A stretch of DNA of 64,000 nt from Hirudo medicinalis (GCA_011800805.1 MPNW01000152.1:294677-358676), one strand, 5' to 3'. Positions 9,584-22,606 are shown, counted from the first letter of the stretch. Translations and numbers: made by a program. The notes: generated from the letters alone by a model not told the origin.

Positions 9584-11746
9584 TCAAAAATCAGAGACAG
9601 CCATCTTTTCTTTGAAGACTCGGGTTCGGTGTAATTCTTTGTAAGATGTCTGTTGATCATCATTTTCGTGGATGAGGTGCTCCAACCTGGCACTCCTGTG
9701 AGGCCCCCTGTTTTCCACGGGTTGGTGATGTTGCTGCCCTCTTCTTTTTTTATCTTCCTCTCTGACCAAGCGGTACACATCGGACTGAGCTGAGTCGAAA
9801 GATGCCCATGGTTTGGGGCCTCTGAAATGTTACTGCATTTATGTAAAAGCAATATTGCTGTAGCTAAAGGTGACACTAATCATAGTCGTAATTGAAAGCT
9901 GTTTGGAATATGTTGGCTGCAAATGTGCTTATTTATTAAAAAAAAAAAAAAACTGGATTATAGGTGGTTAGCGAGATGTTTCATCTAATTAAGCACCATT
10001 TACTATATCTATCGTGAAGATCATTTCGAAATGAGTAAGTGAGCATTAATAGTGATTGATTAATAGTAATAGCTTACAAATTCCCTCCAAAGGAGCTAGT
10101 CTGAGATCTAAACGCCTCCTCGGCATTCTCTCTTGAGTAAAGGGAAATGGGCGTGTTGTACTGAAGGTGAGCCACTTTGGCGTTCGAATGCGCCTGGTTG
10201 GCAGGTCTTTGCTCAAAGCCTGAAAAACCTTTGTTGGAGAATTTCGTAACCTGAACTTTCGGTTGGTGGACAGCTCTAGTTGCATCCTTCAACATCAAAG
10301 TGATTGTTTTTAAAACACATTAAGACACATTAGTGGGTGGTTACTGTTGAAGTGTTTTATCAAAGTTTTTCGTTATTTGCTGTTACCATTGTTCTTTTTC
10401 GTCGGTGTGTTCGTTCAGCAACTAGCAAAACTTGTTTCTGTTCGGTCTTTTATTTTAATGTCAGAGTAAGCCAATTGTAGCAATTGTGATAATCATTAAT
10501 AATAATAATTCAGAATGGTTGTTAGTGAAAAACATCCAACCTCAACTTGGAATGTTGAAACTGGAGCTTCGCAGCGTATCCTATCCTGCTGATCATCCTG
10601 TTTTCCACCCGTCAAAGTTATTCCATCCTGAACTTCCCAGGCTTAGGCCCTCCAGAACTGCGCAAAGTGCCTAACCATGCTGGCTTTTCGTATTGTTCGT
10701 GACGTATATTTTCACGCGGCAAAGTGTAGTACTTTTCTTCGTCTGAGAATTTATATTATCAATTAAATGACAATTACTTAATTAATTGTCTTAAATGATC
10801 AGTGCTATAGGCCACGAACCAAGAATGAGGGGGGAGAGGATCATGAGGAACGAGGAGAGCAAAAATTAGCATACTTTAAATACTCCTAATGTCGATATGG
10901 GATGTACCGTAACAATGTTTTTTATTAGACGCAATATGAAATTTGTAATAATCGAATATCGTTTCACTTGTAAGAACTTGTTGAATATGATGAGGCCTGT
11001 AACGTGACTGATAATCAGGTACTTCTCTTGCTTTGGGCACCCAGCCATAATCTGGAGAGTTCTGGTTTGCGAAGCTCTTTGTAAAATTCGGGCGTTTAGG
11101 GAGGTAGGAAGTTAAACCAGGTCGTGGGTTGTTTTGGATGCGTCCTCTCTCGCCGACTTGAAAAATTTGTTTCAATCCAAACAAATACAATTGCAAACAA
11201 CAATAGTTATGGTAAATAATAACAATAATAATGCTGATTCTGGTGCTGATGATGATAATTTTTTTAGATAAAATAATAATAATACAAAAACAATATTTCA
11301 TTGGTAAAAATAATAATTCATGTAGATACATTCTTCTACAGGCTCGTTGAACTTCTGTCTGATCTCGCTCATGTTTCTGGCATGTTCGTAGTTCTCAAGT
11401 CCTCCATGCACGTCAAAAGGATAATCAACGTGTTTCTGCTGAATATGCATCAACATTTAAACCCGTGAATTGAAAAATTCATTTTGTCCGTAATTGCAAC
11501 CTCGTTTCTTGGCGACACTTGAACTGTGGAAGCTCTAAAATTCAGATTATCTTGTTTATAAGCGAAAGTAATAATTAAATTTCTTTCATTTCAAAACCTT
11601 TTGATCTTCAGTAAAAGCTCTTTTCCCGCCTTTTTAATAAGTTCTTCTGCTACGAAATGAGGCGCCTCAAAGACATCGCATCCATCGACAGCCACCAAAA
11701 TATCTCCCCTGACTAACTGTCCCTCCGCTACTCCCCCAGCAAATAC
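9584..11746 (-). CDS. PDZ/ZM-motif protein gene (PDLIM/Zasp-like), partial
   Basis: Exons of an actin-cytoskeleton adaptor, read right to left. A PDZ half-domain (11746-11598) has GGVAEGQLVRGDILVAVDG followed by the helix and last strand. Two further candidate exons are 11438-11341 (HVDYPFDVHGGLENYEHAR) and about 11156-10990 (RPGLTSYLPKRPNF). The ZM-motif exon (10289-10076) contains HLQYNTPISLYSRENAEEAF, the Zasp/PDLIM motif that binds alpha-act​inin-type rods. The last exon (9784-9584) reads SDVYRLVREEDKKRR and ends VSDF-stop, matching the region after ZM in PDLIM proteins. No LIM domain lies downstream, so this form would stop without one. The first half of the PDZ domain is not found, and phases between several exons do not agree, so exons are missing or alternatively spliced. 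The ZM assignment is firm; the chain is inference. Confidence 0.6.
11219..11290. repeat. AAT-rich microsatellite
   Basis: Imperfect runs of AATAATAAT interspersed with ATGATGAT, in an intron of the PDZ/ZM gene. Confidence 0.6.
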
Positions 11747-11921
11747 CTGCAATCATTCGGATTTGATTCGAGAAATAACTGAATTTTAATAAATTTGTTT
11801 TTGGCATCCATTGTATTCCATGGAAACTTGGGTCAATAAAAAGAAAGTAAGAAAAAGAGTCTGCGATGTGAGATGATGATCCAAATCCGTTGGAAACCAA
11901 CGGACAAATTTAGAAAATTCT

Positions 11922-12176
11922 CTGGAAAATCTCAAATTGGTTTCTACATACAAATCCAACGTCATTTAAATGTAAGAAATATCCTTTTAAAAGACATGTA
12001 AGTAGGCACTTATCAATAATAACACACAACAATAATAGCGCTAATAATNCTGGAAAATCTCAAATTGGTTTCTACATACAAATCCAACGTCATTTAAATG
12101 TAAGAAATATCCTTTTAAAAGACATGTAAGTAGGCACTTATCAATAATAACACACAACAATAATAGCGCTAATAAT
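11922..12176. repeat. exact 127-bp duplication across N (assembly artefact)
   Basis: 11922-12048 and 12050-12176 are identical over 127 bases and separated only by the N at 12049. Exact identity and placement around a gap character indicate that two contig ends overlap and were not merged; it is not a biological repeat. Confidence 0.9.
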
Positions 12177-12875
12177 TCTCTGACAGAAAGTCATTGTAAA
12201 TCACTTGCCCTTTGGATGGAAAGAGGGGTTGAGGTTCCCGCCCCTCCCTGCAACCTGAAGCCCCATGGTGTGACTGCCGATGACCTGTACAATCGTACGT
12301 AGATGTCCCGCAAGTTTTCCAACATGGCTTCTTTCTAAGTGAGAAGTTGCATCTCAGGTAAGGATGGAAGCATCAAAACGATGCCGGCCGTCCAAAGTGA
12401 TCCTAAATATCGGTGCCTAGAGGTTATCGAGAGAAAAAGAGAGGCAGCTCCTTCATGGAAGGCATGCTAGGTATGCTTGAGCCTAACACAGCTGAGCCGT
12501 TGGTACAAAAACAAGCCCTGTTTACATTCGCCTTTACTGCTCCCTGAAATCAAATGAGAACAAATTGTGTTTTGGTGGGCATATCGAAGAACTTTTTTTA
12601 AATAAACGGCATGAATTTAACATTAATAAAGAAATTCCATTAGAGTAGAACCAATCACAGCTGACAGCAATTGCTTCATCCACCGCAGAATGAAACTGCT
12701 TTTGCTTTTTTATTTTCGACTTTTATATGGTTTTGCACGCTTTCGCTTGAATGCACCTGAAGCAAATGTGCCTTTGTCTCTTTGGAAATCAAGTAAACAC
12801 GACCCTGTGTAACCTAGCAAGGCGTGACAAACAAGAAATAAATCATCATTGCATTAGGAAGAACAAATTAAAAAA
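12177..12875. promoter_or_regulatory. upstream region of the TRAF gene; unidentified relic
   Basis: No gene identified. The stretch 12220-12560 is less AT-rich than its surroundings and reads in broken frames (ADDLYN, SRKFSNMASF), perhaps an old retroelement. The last ~300 bases before 12876 must hold the TRAF promoter and 5' leader; I see no clear TATA box. Confidence 0.3.
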
Positions 12876-15498
12876 ATGAATGATTCTATGCTTAACGCTA
12901 TCGATAATCAGAGTTCGCAATGTTTTCCAAACAGACGCCGGTTGATTCCATCAAATGGAGAGGATGGAAGCAAATATTTGTGCGCCATTTGCAGGGACAT
13001 TTTGAAGAATCCAGTTCTTCTCGGACCTTGTGGACACAGGACTTGTGTTGAATGCGCTGAAGAACTTCTCGAAAGGTAATTTAGATGCGCAATCGAGATA
13101 TGCTAGTATCGATTAAAAAGAAATTACTAATGTCGACGAAGCTTAAAACTTAATAATTAAATGAAAATTATTTCACCAGACGTCCTCCTCGATGTCCGTT
13201 TGATGGGAACGTGATCATCAAAGAACACGTGAGTGGATCTGGTGACTGCGTGCTCAGGCAGTGAAATGTCACTATTTTCAGGTTGTGCAAGACAAAGTTC
13301 TTCAAAAGTTATTGGAACATCTGTCTGTAAAGTGTTTTCACAGTGGATGCCAATGGACTGGATTATACATTGTGATGCTAGTAAGTTTAATAAATCGTCT
13401 GCTTTCCATTCATGAAAATCAAAAAGCAAAATTCATTATTAATTAAATAGTTGTTTTAAGTTATTGGAAAAGAAATGGAATATCTTTTCCAATTAGGTAG
13501 TCCTTTGCTTTCAGATTCATCAACAAAAATGTCCATATCGTCCGGTCAGCTGTCCCCTGGAATGTGGTGAAACTGAAATTCCCAGGAAGTTAGTGGAACA
13601 ACACGTAGGAGGATGCCCGGAAAGTTTTACTGAATGTCTAAGTTGTTGGGAACAAGTTAAGAAATGTGATGAAGACGTTCATAAGGAAAAGTTGTGTTCG
13701 GAATTGTTGGTGGAATGTCCGAACAACTGCGGACAGATCAACAAGATGGCCAGAAAAATGGTATGAATTAAATGAACTTAACTTTTAGTTGTAAGCCTTC
13801 CGTGCATTTCAGCTTGAACAGCATTTTGAAGAACAATGCATCAATTATGTAATGAAATGTCCCTTTGTCAAAGCGGGTTGCCAATTCACGGTTAATTAAT
13901 TTGCTATGTTTTTGCAATAATACAATAAAACTGGCGGTTGATTTGTGATTGGTTCGCTGAAGGGAAGAAGAAATTCTTTGGAATCTCATGAACTGGAAAA
14001 ATATGAGGAACATTTAAAATTGGTGTCCAGCGCTATAAACGACGCGTCAGAAGATAAAAGGAATGAAACTGCTCTGCTGAAGTCTCTTTCTTCCATGAAG
14101 ATAAGAACAAAACTTCTCAGGCATTTGTATGAAGGTCAATACTTCTGGAATATTGGAAATTTTTCTTTAAATTTCGAAGAGGCGCAGAAGATCAGCCACG
14201 AGGAATTAAAAAGTCAAATCTTCTGCAGCAGCAAGCTCGGATATCGCTTGCAACTATCAACTTCACTCTATGGCCGTGGTACTAGTGAGTGACTGTAGCT
14301 TACTAAACTATTATGGCAAAGATAATTAAAACTTGTTAAATAATTAATTAACCGAGTAAGTAAGGGGGACATTCTATCCAAAGGACAAGGTGAATTTATG
14401 TCAATGATGGCCCAACTGTGCTCAGGTGAGTACGATGAACTTCTCAGTTGGCCATTCAGGCATCGAGTTGTTGTGACACTTTTGGACCAATGTGATGCAG
14501 CGGAAAAGAGGAATCATTTGAAACGTTTCCTCGATCCGGTAGGTGTTTATCACACAGTGAGGTAGGTGTTTGTCATGCAGTGTTTAGCCAAGTGGCTATG
14601 CCGCACGATTTGTTAAGGTCGTAAATTATTAGCAAAAAATACTATTCGAAGCAAGTCCCAAAAATCAGTCTATTTTCTATTCTTCAGTTAAAAAAATTGT
14701 TTAAAAACATTAAACATTATCACAAATTATTCATCATTAATTGCCACCAATTGCTTAGAAGATCCAACAGTGTAATGAACTGGCATTATTGGAATAAATG
14801 ACACAAACCAGTGGAACGACTGCTAAGCAGTGGCACAGGCAGGATTTTAGAATCGGTTGAGGCATTTTGGCAATTTTTGTTATATGTACATAAATATTAT
14901 AACAGTAAAGTAGAATGTAGTAATGGTAGAATAGCGGCAAACAATTAATTTCATACTAAAGACACTTAAGGAGAGCAAAGACAATTTGCTAATTTCTTTA
15001 TAAAATCTTATAATATGCAATAAATATTGATGTCGAAAGCTTTCCTAATTTACTGGGGCTCTATCATGATTAATAAATTGTTTATGAATTATACGGATTT
15101 AGAAAATTATCAAGGGGCAAACTGACAGGGGGAATTCCCTGACGAGGCCTACGCTGCTGAGGGTTTAGCTATGTTTATATGATTTCCCTTAATCGTTCAC
15201 TTGCTTACCACTCAAGCGATCATTTGAATCGCATTATATTATCAAATTTTAATTACAATTCAGCGATATATTACGAAGGTATAAGCATCAATATAAGGAC
15301 ATTAATGCAAGCGCAGTCCAGCAATAAACAACTTTCAATCACAATTTTTTTCGTTTGCAGGCAAAATCGTCAAATGAAAATGGTTTCCAAGTTTTTGGAA
15401 CAGAAACTTTCGCAAAAATAAGCGATTTGTTTCTTCAGGGGCACTACATAAAACATGATGCAATCTCTCTTCTTATTGAAATTCTCGATGAAGATTAA
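12876..15498 (+). CDS. TRAF: TRAF-family adaptor / RING E3 ligase
   Basis: TNF-receptor-associated factors pass signals from TNF/IL-1/Toll-type receptors to NF-kB and JNK. Eight exons with consistent phases: 12876-13075, 13180-13228, 13282-13380, 13515-13760, 13813-13890, 13963-14284, 14357-14538, 15361-15498; 437 aa. Residues about 36-76 form the RING (CAIC...PCGHRTC..C...CPFDG), ~85-190 carry TRAF-type zinc fingers (VKCFHSGCQW, CPYRPVSCPLECG, CPNNCG, CPFVKAGCQF), a short helical linker follows, and ~280-437 are the MATH/TRAF-C domain (GQYFWNIGNFSLNF, LGYRLQL, GEYDELLSWPFRHRV, ending YIKHDAISLLIEILDED). The start ATG gives a normal short leader before the RING. The coiled coil is short, as in TRAF4/TRAF6-like proteins rather than TRAF2/3/5; the exact class is not decided. 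Confidence 0.93.
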
Positions 15499-16107
15499 CA
15501 AACTATGTGTTGAAAATTGTTGTCTTTGTTGAGCTACTTCGAACTTCGAACAAAATTTCCTTATCACTAGTTTTGCCAGGCAGATGAACGTTTTATCTAA
15601 CATCAGCGGCTTCTCATTCCATGTAATTTCTAAATTGCATTTAAATGTCGTTTGATGAAATGTACTGCTTTGGTAAAGCACCTTCGTGAAAAATCTTATC
15701 TTCTTACACGATTCTCAATCCCTATCTAAAAGAAATTTAGACTGTACTGATCCCAGTTTTTAAAGCTCCCCTACAAACTCATACAAATTCAAGTCAGAGA
15801 AACAACCAGCCTCAAACTTACCAATAGCCTCTGACCCAATATAGTCCAGACTATGATTAATGGATAAAAATTGTTCCATTAAAAACTGGTTTTCTTAAGT
15901 AATACATAAGTGTAATATAATCTATAATACCTCATTGGTAATAAACCACTAGGCAAATTTTTAAATGTACAACCTTAATTTGACCTAAATTATCTTTAGC
16001 TTATTACTTTAAACCACTAAATAAACTAGAAATCACTAATTACTTTAAACCACTAAAACTAGAAATCACTAAAGAAATTTGTAATAACACATATTTAAGC
16101 ATTAGAT
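15499..16107. other. spacer between convergent TRAF and PIGS genes
   Basis: AT-rich, no coding signal on either strand; must hold the two 3' UTRs. A near-tandem 42-bp repeat around ATTACTTTAAACCACTAA lies at about 16000-16075. Confidence 0.45.
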
Positions 16108-19100
16108 TCAAGAACAAAAATATCTTTTCTTCAGGTAATGAATTGCCTGATAAATTGAATTAATCACAGGGATCCCAATTGGCAAAAACAACGGAATGTA
16201 GATGGCAAATCTGGAAGGACATTGTTCATGCAATTACTTAATAACTTTAATTATGATGATATCCATGTCAACTCCAACAATAAATGTAGACCTACTTTTG
16301 ATCCTCAGGAAAATACAGCAACTCAAGAAGAGATGAGTCAAAGAAAGCCATTTCTGAAAAAAGAAATTCCCAAAATAAAACTCACATACGTTATTATCAA
16401 TCACATGTTAAATCATTAAATAAATAAATACATATTTAATTTTCATTGTTATAAATCAGGCACAGTTTATTGACCAGAAGAATTCAGAGCAATCCTTGAT
16501 TCTAGATAAGCTTCTTCTAGCTGGGCCTTGGATAACAAACTAAAACTTGACATTGCGGCGGCCACTGATGTGTTCACCTAAATTTAAAAAATCACAAATT
16601 CATTTAAACTGAATGTCACGGATGTCTTCATCGGGCGAGAACAATCTTTGTTGTATATTGTCAGTGACCTGACTTTTGAATATTCTTATATTCTACTTTT
16701 GTTCGCGGATGTCTATATTAAGTACGTGATGAGGTTGCATNAGGTGTTTCCATCAGATCTCGTGTTTTCAATAAAGCTTTTTCTTATACTCTTTTAGAGT
16801 CGTTCAATTCCGTTATTTTATTGTTTGTTTGTAAGGCGTCGGGGACTCGATAGGGAACTTGCGTTACACTGAAGTCTTCAACAGTAATGATATTGACAAC
16901 ATAATAATAATAATAATAATAATAACAATAACAATAATAATAATAATAAGCATCATCATAATAATAAAAACAGGACAATTGAACCAACTTGTTGTGCGAC
17001 ATCATCATTGATAACAATGTTGTTGATGTGATTGAGGAGCAAGGATAAAGACTGAAGTGTTGAAGCTGTCTTTCCAATGTTCTCCACACTTCTTTCAAAC
17101 AGCCAGGCATCAAGTTCCTGAAAAATAGAAGATTATCATGAGCCACAATCTTGAATGCTCCCCAAACATGCGCATTGAACTGAGTGGAATAACATATGAA
17201 GGTTCACAAGAATTCGGATTCAATGACTGCATATTGAATTCAAGCAATGTATTTGATTACCCAATCAGCAATAACTTGTGTTGAGGACCTGATTATCTGA
17301 ATCGAATCATCAGATACCTGTGAAACAAATCACATCAAAATAACCCAATGGCACTTTATTATTTCAATTATTTACCAATTACATAACCAACATTTCAATG
17401 TTGTTTCCAACTATGATCAAGTAAAGCATATGAAAACACCTCAAATCCAATAAAATAATTCCAATCTTGTGTTTCATGTGTTCAGTGAAATCAGCCTTAA
17501 AATTAACTAACCTTTCTAAAACCTAATAAGCTCTTCAACTGAGCCAAAAAGACTGAAAACATTTTCTTGTGGTTCACCTCCACCTTCAAGGGGATGTCAT
17601 TTGTGGTGCTAATTTCAACATTGTGGACCAACAAACCACCCCACCTTGGCACAAGGAAGGCATTTGTGGAAGATGGATTGCCTGAAAATATCAATCACAG
17701 TTTTGTCCTTAATTATTATTACTATAATTAAATGCATTACACATAATGCAATACTTCCTTATGAAATCCCTGAAGTTAGTATCACAAGCCAATCTTAGAA
17801 ATGGGGAAAAATGTAATCAAGTAGTTTTTCACAATAGAATTACTATTATCTGAAATTCTTAGTGATATGCTCAGTGGAACATCCTGCCCAACAGAATGCC
17901 TGATCCATGAAACCCATTTATGTAATTTCTTGCAACCACACAGTTGCACTTTATTCACCAGGTTTTAATGATTTTGATTAAGATCTTTGACCCATTTTTT
18001 AACCTTTGCTTTTGTAAATCCTTTATCATTTTTTATTGTTTCTACCTATAAATAGGATTTGTTGCTTCTATTTGGAAATAAAATGAACAAATAAATTTGA
18101 ATAAATAAAATACAAATTATCCCAGCTTGTCTCTGAGCACCCACCATGATGATCAAAGATTAGCAGAGGACTCTGTTCCCTGGTTGGCACGTAAGTGACA
18201 AAGTTCAAGGTCGGATTGTTTGTGACATGAGAAGCTGTTGAGAAATTCAAGTTAAGAAAGTATTGTAATATCTGGTCTCACATTATGCATTAATATTCAC
18301 AGATGAGAAACAATGCTGAGCTCACCAAGGTAGGACTCAATGGGGTTTATGATGTGAGGAAGCCTCGATGTAGGAAGAACAAAACATTTGCACTCAGGAT
18401 TGTACTTAGACTGAGCATTTATCCCAGTCAGGTGGAGGTACTGATTGAATTTAGTTTAAAAAGTCAAATTAATGTCCACACTAATATAGCAGCTCAAATA
18501 AATATATGCTAAATTGGTATTTGACATAATCTTGCATCCTACCTGAGACCTGACATTAATAGTGGCATAATTGGCCAGACTTCTAATAACTGGATTCAGG
18601 AACTCTGCAAGATTAAACAATTTCTGATCATGCGACAATGAAAAAAACCCAAATAATTAATACACAACAGTCTTAAATTCTTATAAAACATGGAAGATAT
18701 CCCAACTCTCAGCAGCATCATTCATATCCCAATGAACTGAGACAACATCAGGTTGGGGGTTCATGAGGGTGAAGATAAGGTCATAACCCAGTGATGACCT
18801 TAGCGATCGCATGCTATCCTTGTTTGGCTGATTAAAATCATAGAGCAAATGACTCAAGCTTTCAATTTATGAATGAATAAACCAATCATCAATTGTCTGA
18901 TTGTTAATTGTTTCAAAAAAGCATACCTTCATTTGGTCTGCCCTCTTAGTCACGAGGTATGTTTCGGACAAATCACTCTCCCTCACCAGCACTTCCTTCA
19001 AGATTCTGCTTATCTCTATGGCTAGTTCTTCAGCTGTTGGTAATTATTACCACTTTAAGCCTTCAAATTAGCTTTCATAAAAACTCATTATCATCAAACC

Positions 19101-20276
19101 AATAAAAATTTTTGGATATCATTTCAGGTGAATATATCAACATTTGATTCAAACAGAAATACTGCTTTAGCTTAATATTCAAATTACCCTATGAACTTAG
19201 AAATTATTAAATTTAATCATTTAAATAATCAAGAAAGAAATTTGAAAAAGTTGAAAATAATCCAACCTGAAGTCCCTCTAATGAAAACATTCCTTGTCAG
19301 TCCTAAGGCAGTAGTTTTATTTGGAGCGAAGTGATTTTCAAAGGCAGAAGGTGAGACAACATAAATCCTGTAATGACCTCTTGATAAATAATTTCCTTCA
19401 ATGTTGCTCAACTGCTTTTCCATATCTAAAAAAAGTGTTTCAATTCAAATGAAATGATATTGCCACTGACAGCTTTGACTAATGTCACTAAGTATAAAAA
19501 TTAATTTTTTCAGGCATTTCAAAGATTATTTGGTATTAGAGCTTTTATTTTCGAGGAAATGTGAACTAATCTAACATACCAATAACATTCTCAAAGGGAA
19601 CATTGACAAATATACTTTCTTCCTCCTCATGAGAATTCCTAAGAGTGATGTCGTATATTGGGTGAACAACATTGTGAGAATCATCTGTATTAATAAATTT
19701 TAAAATGTAAACAACCAGCATACAATATTTCAGTTAACAAATTTTTTTGGAGTTTCCCCCTTTTTACAAAGCATACAAACCCATGTTGTCCAGGTGATTA
19801 TTTAGGTGACTTTGCAATTTACCAAAGAATTGGGTCTCTGAGATGCATTTTTGAGATACAACAACTTCACATCTTACCGAGATTACAGGCTTTAAAAAAA
19901 TATGTGCAATAAGTTTCTTTTGAGAATCGTATTATGTCCATAAAATGTAGATTTCTTAAATAACAATGAACTTTTAGAACCCATGTTCTCTAAATAAGTG
20001 GCACTAAATACCTCGAATTTATCCAAACCCTCAATAGCCGCATAAGGTAAATTAGCTCGGTAAACGTTGGTCGTAAACCACCATAGCGGCAACCCAATGA
20101 CTATGCACACAAATCCGATAATAAGCGCAGAGCACATCTGTAAGATCCTGTCATTGTCGTCTTTCTCTAAATTGTGAAAATGAGTGGTGAATCAAACTAA
20201 GCATTCAATGTAACGTTTAAAATGGTAACTGACCTCCCTGACCAGCCGCTCCAGACTTGGTCGCGCACTCACCCAT
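16108..20276 (-). CDS. PIGS: GPI transamidase component PIG-S
   Basis: PIG-S is an ER-membrane subunit of the GPI transamidase, which attaches GPI anchors to proteins. Sixteen exons: 20276-20234, 20166-20012, 19889-19781, 19684-19580, 19425-19267, 19033-18927, 18827-18707, 18604-18543, 18440-18326, 18234-18145, 17681-17512, 17317-17261, 17117-16989, 16577-16475, 16353-16296, 16210-16108; all phases match, 561 aa (the family is about 555). The N-terminal membrane segment is followed by LPLWWFTTNVYRANLPY; the middle has HIINPIESYLG, NFVTYVPTREQSPLLIF, VPRWGGLLVHNV; the end has FFDSSLLELLYFPEDQKF and the second membrane segment IYIPLFLPIGIPVINS. The N at 16741 lies in the intron between exons 13 and 14. 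Exon 8 uses the acceptor at 18605; a nearer-upstream AG at 18624 would break the frame. Confidence 0.96.
16901..16970. repeat. AAT/AAC microsatellite in a PIGS intron
   Basis: Runs of AATAATAATAAT with a few AAC units, between PIGS exons 13 and 14. Confidence 0.8.
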
Positions 20277-20627
20277 GTTTACATTTATTAGTGAAATAGA
20301 AGATATTTACCGGCAGTCATTTTGCTCCTATTGACCAATAAGGATCGAGTAAGGTAAAATTTAAAATTAGCTGTTAGAATAGAAATTCATGTCAATAAAA
20401 AAAATTATGGCGATTAGATTTGAAGATTCTAATGTATGCGCATTAGTAATTTAAAATAGAAGTAAAGTACATTTTCAAAATCATTAAAACCTTTATCGAT
20501 GCTCTCACGTGAAATTTGTGTACCAAATTCTTTTGAAATCTATCTTTAAAATAATTAAACTTTTACCTCAATTGATTTGGACAGATAATTCCCCGCCAGA
20601 TCCAAAGAGCATACTTTCCAATGGATG
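20277..20627. promoter_or_regulatory. PIGS upstream region
   Basis: Begins at the PIGS start codon and runs to a foldback element. No gene seen; presumably the PIGS promoter and leader. No canonical core-promoter box stands out. Confidence 0.3.
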
Positions 20628-21077
20628 AAACACCATTATAAAAATTAATTAATATTTTTTCGCCTGGTTACAACAGCGTAATTAGGTAGACTTCTGTGTA
20701 GACGACCGAAAGCCTAAATCATTTTCCGAAACTACTTTACCACAAACCAAAGTTGTCCATGAACGATGACGTCGTGTAATTTGGTCAAGTTAGGAGTTCT
20801 ACACATGAATTTATAAAGAAATTTGTCACTGGGGGAGGGGGTGTTAACTAATAGCAGGAGATGCATCTCCCTAATTAGTTTTACTATAAGTTATAGAGAC
20901 CAACTGAATCTCGGCTTCGGCGCCGAAAGTTTCCATATGATCATTTTCAGCGTAGTTTTGGTTTGTGGAAAAGTAGTTTCGGAAAACGATTTAGGCTTTC
21001 GGTCGTCTGCCCAGAAGTCTAATTACGCTGTTGTAACCCTGGCGAAAAAATATTAATTAATTTTTATAATGGTGTTT
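20628..21077. mobile_element. foldback / long-TIR MITE
   Basis: 20628-20755 and about 20953-21077 are inverted copies of each other (AAACACCATTATAAAAATT at the outside, CACAAACCAAA near the inside), about 90% identical with a few indels. The ~195-base centre contains the perfect palindrome GGAGATGCATCTCC (about 20862-20875) framed by AACTAAT/ATTAGTT, and a second palindrome TTCGGCGCCGAA. It encodes nothing. I found no convincing target duplication, so the transposon class is open. Confidence 0.75.
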
Positions 21078-21905
21078 GTATTTTCGACGTTGCTTCGTTT
21101 TCAACAATTTTTAACATTTTACAAGACGGAAAGTTTGTCTTGTAAACTTTATTGGCGAATCGTTTGTGATCAGGATTTTTTTTTAAACAATGTGATTCAG
21201 GGGGGAGATTTTTTTTTTACCAAATATCAATTTGAAATCAAATAATTTGTCAGTTCAATCAAAGGATTTTAACTATCAACACTATACAAACATTAAAAAT
21301 CGATCACAATCGAAAATAAAAAGAATTGTTGAAAAATGAAATTTTCAAAGAAATCTTATTTGCCGAGGTTTTTTCAAAGTATATAAATCTATTACTCTAT
21401 AAAATCTTCCGTTGGAACTTCAGGTCCTTCAATGCTTATGATTATACAATGAGTTAAAGTTTCTGGTATCATTATATTTCATTGTACTAAATGATCTCTT
21501 TACTGAGGCAGTTGTTACTGGAATAACAAGAAGGATTTCACAGAGCTTGTAACTCGCAGTACCCCATATCAGCTTCCAATATTTTTTTCAATGGGCTTTC
21601 GTCTGCTTTATATCTTCCCCAATTAACCGTAGACTTAATGAAAAATGTAAAAGATTTCAAATCCCCAAGTGCATTAAGAATATGAAAGTTGTTACAAAAA
21701 TGTATGACTTCTTTGTCTTGTAGACCTGACATTGAAAGGTCTCAACACAATCTCAATCGATTTATCATTAAATCTGACTTCAATTTCTTTGATGACACTC
21801 TCACAATACTTCTTCATACCTGTTAATATACTTTTTTTTACTTTCACCTTCAATCAGGCGCGCTTCTGATTTTATCTCAACTATTTTGTTTTTAATATTT
21901 TTTGT
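21078..21905. other. unidentified region, possible hAT relic on minus strand
   Basis: Minus-strand pieces (about 21830-21540) read KKYCESVIKEIEVRF, then after stops FNVRS and HILNALGDLKSF, which faintly resembles the C-terminal half of ZNF862-like hAT proteins. The frames are broken; nothing firm. Confidence 0.2.
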
Positions 21906-22033
21906 AAGTCGTTATCTGACTGTAGAAGGCTTCAGAAAAAGACTCAAGACGCATTTGTTCAGTGGCCTTGAAGTCCTTTAGGACTTACGCCACTTTAAAT
22001 TTGTCAAACAATAATAATAATAATAATATCGTT
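21906..22033 (+). mobile_element. 5'-truncated LINE 3' end with AAT tail
   Basis: Reads GFRKRLKTHLFSGLEVL-stop followed by a short 3' UTR (ACTTACGCCACTTTAAA) and an AATAATAATAAT tail. The same C-terminus and 3' UTR occur reversed at 46230-46500, so this is one LINE family that ends in a simple-repeat tail. Confidence 0.6.
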
Positions 22034-22557
22034 ATCTTCACACTGCTTTGCAATATCTCTCAAGTACTGTTTCGTTGTAATAATTAATGTGATGACTTTA
22101 GTCAAACATAAATCTTTTTTTAAAGACTTTCTGAGGAAAGAGAATGCACTAAGAATTTCATTCATAACATGGCAGGTGATTCTAAACTTTCATTTTTGAT
22201 TTCACGCAAAATTCCTAATGATTCAAGGTTTCCCCTTTCTTTGTGGATATGCTCACATGTTATCAAGATGGATTTTAAGCTGCTGAAGACAGCATTCACT
22301 TTTATAGGATTCATGAAAAATAGACTAGCAGAAATTTCATATCCTTACATCACATCTGATTTTAAATGGTATATAAAATTTTAACTGCATACAAATAATC
22401 CAAAATAATACAGAAATAAAGCCTTTGTCAGATTATTTGAGCTCTACATAAATTGGAAGACAAAACTAAAGTTGAAGAAAAATATAAAATCAAACTTATT
22501 TTCAAACACGCGAAAAAATGGAAGATAAATAGGCGAAATTTTAAAGCATGACCAAAG

Positions 22558-22567
22558 AGCAATAATA

Positions 22568-22606
<39 letters not shown>

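Noticed and set aside
16901..17146. 120-codon minus-strand frame with Tyr runs
   Set aside because: It joins PIGS exon 13 read in the wrong frame to the intronic AAT microsatellite.
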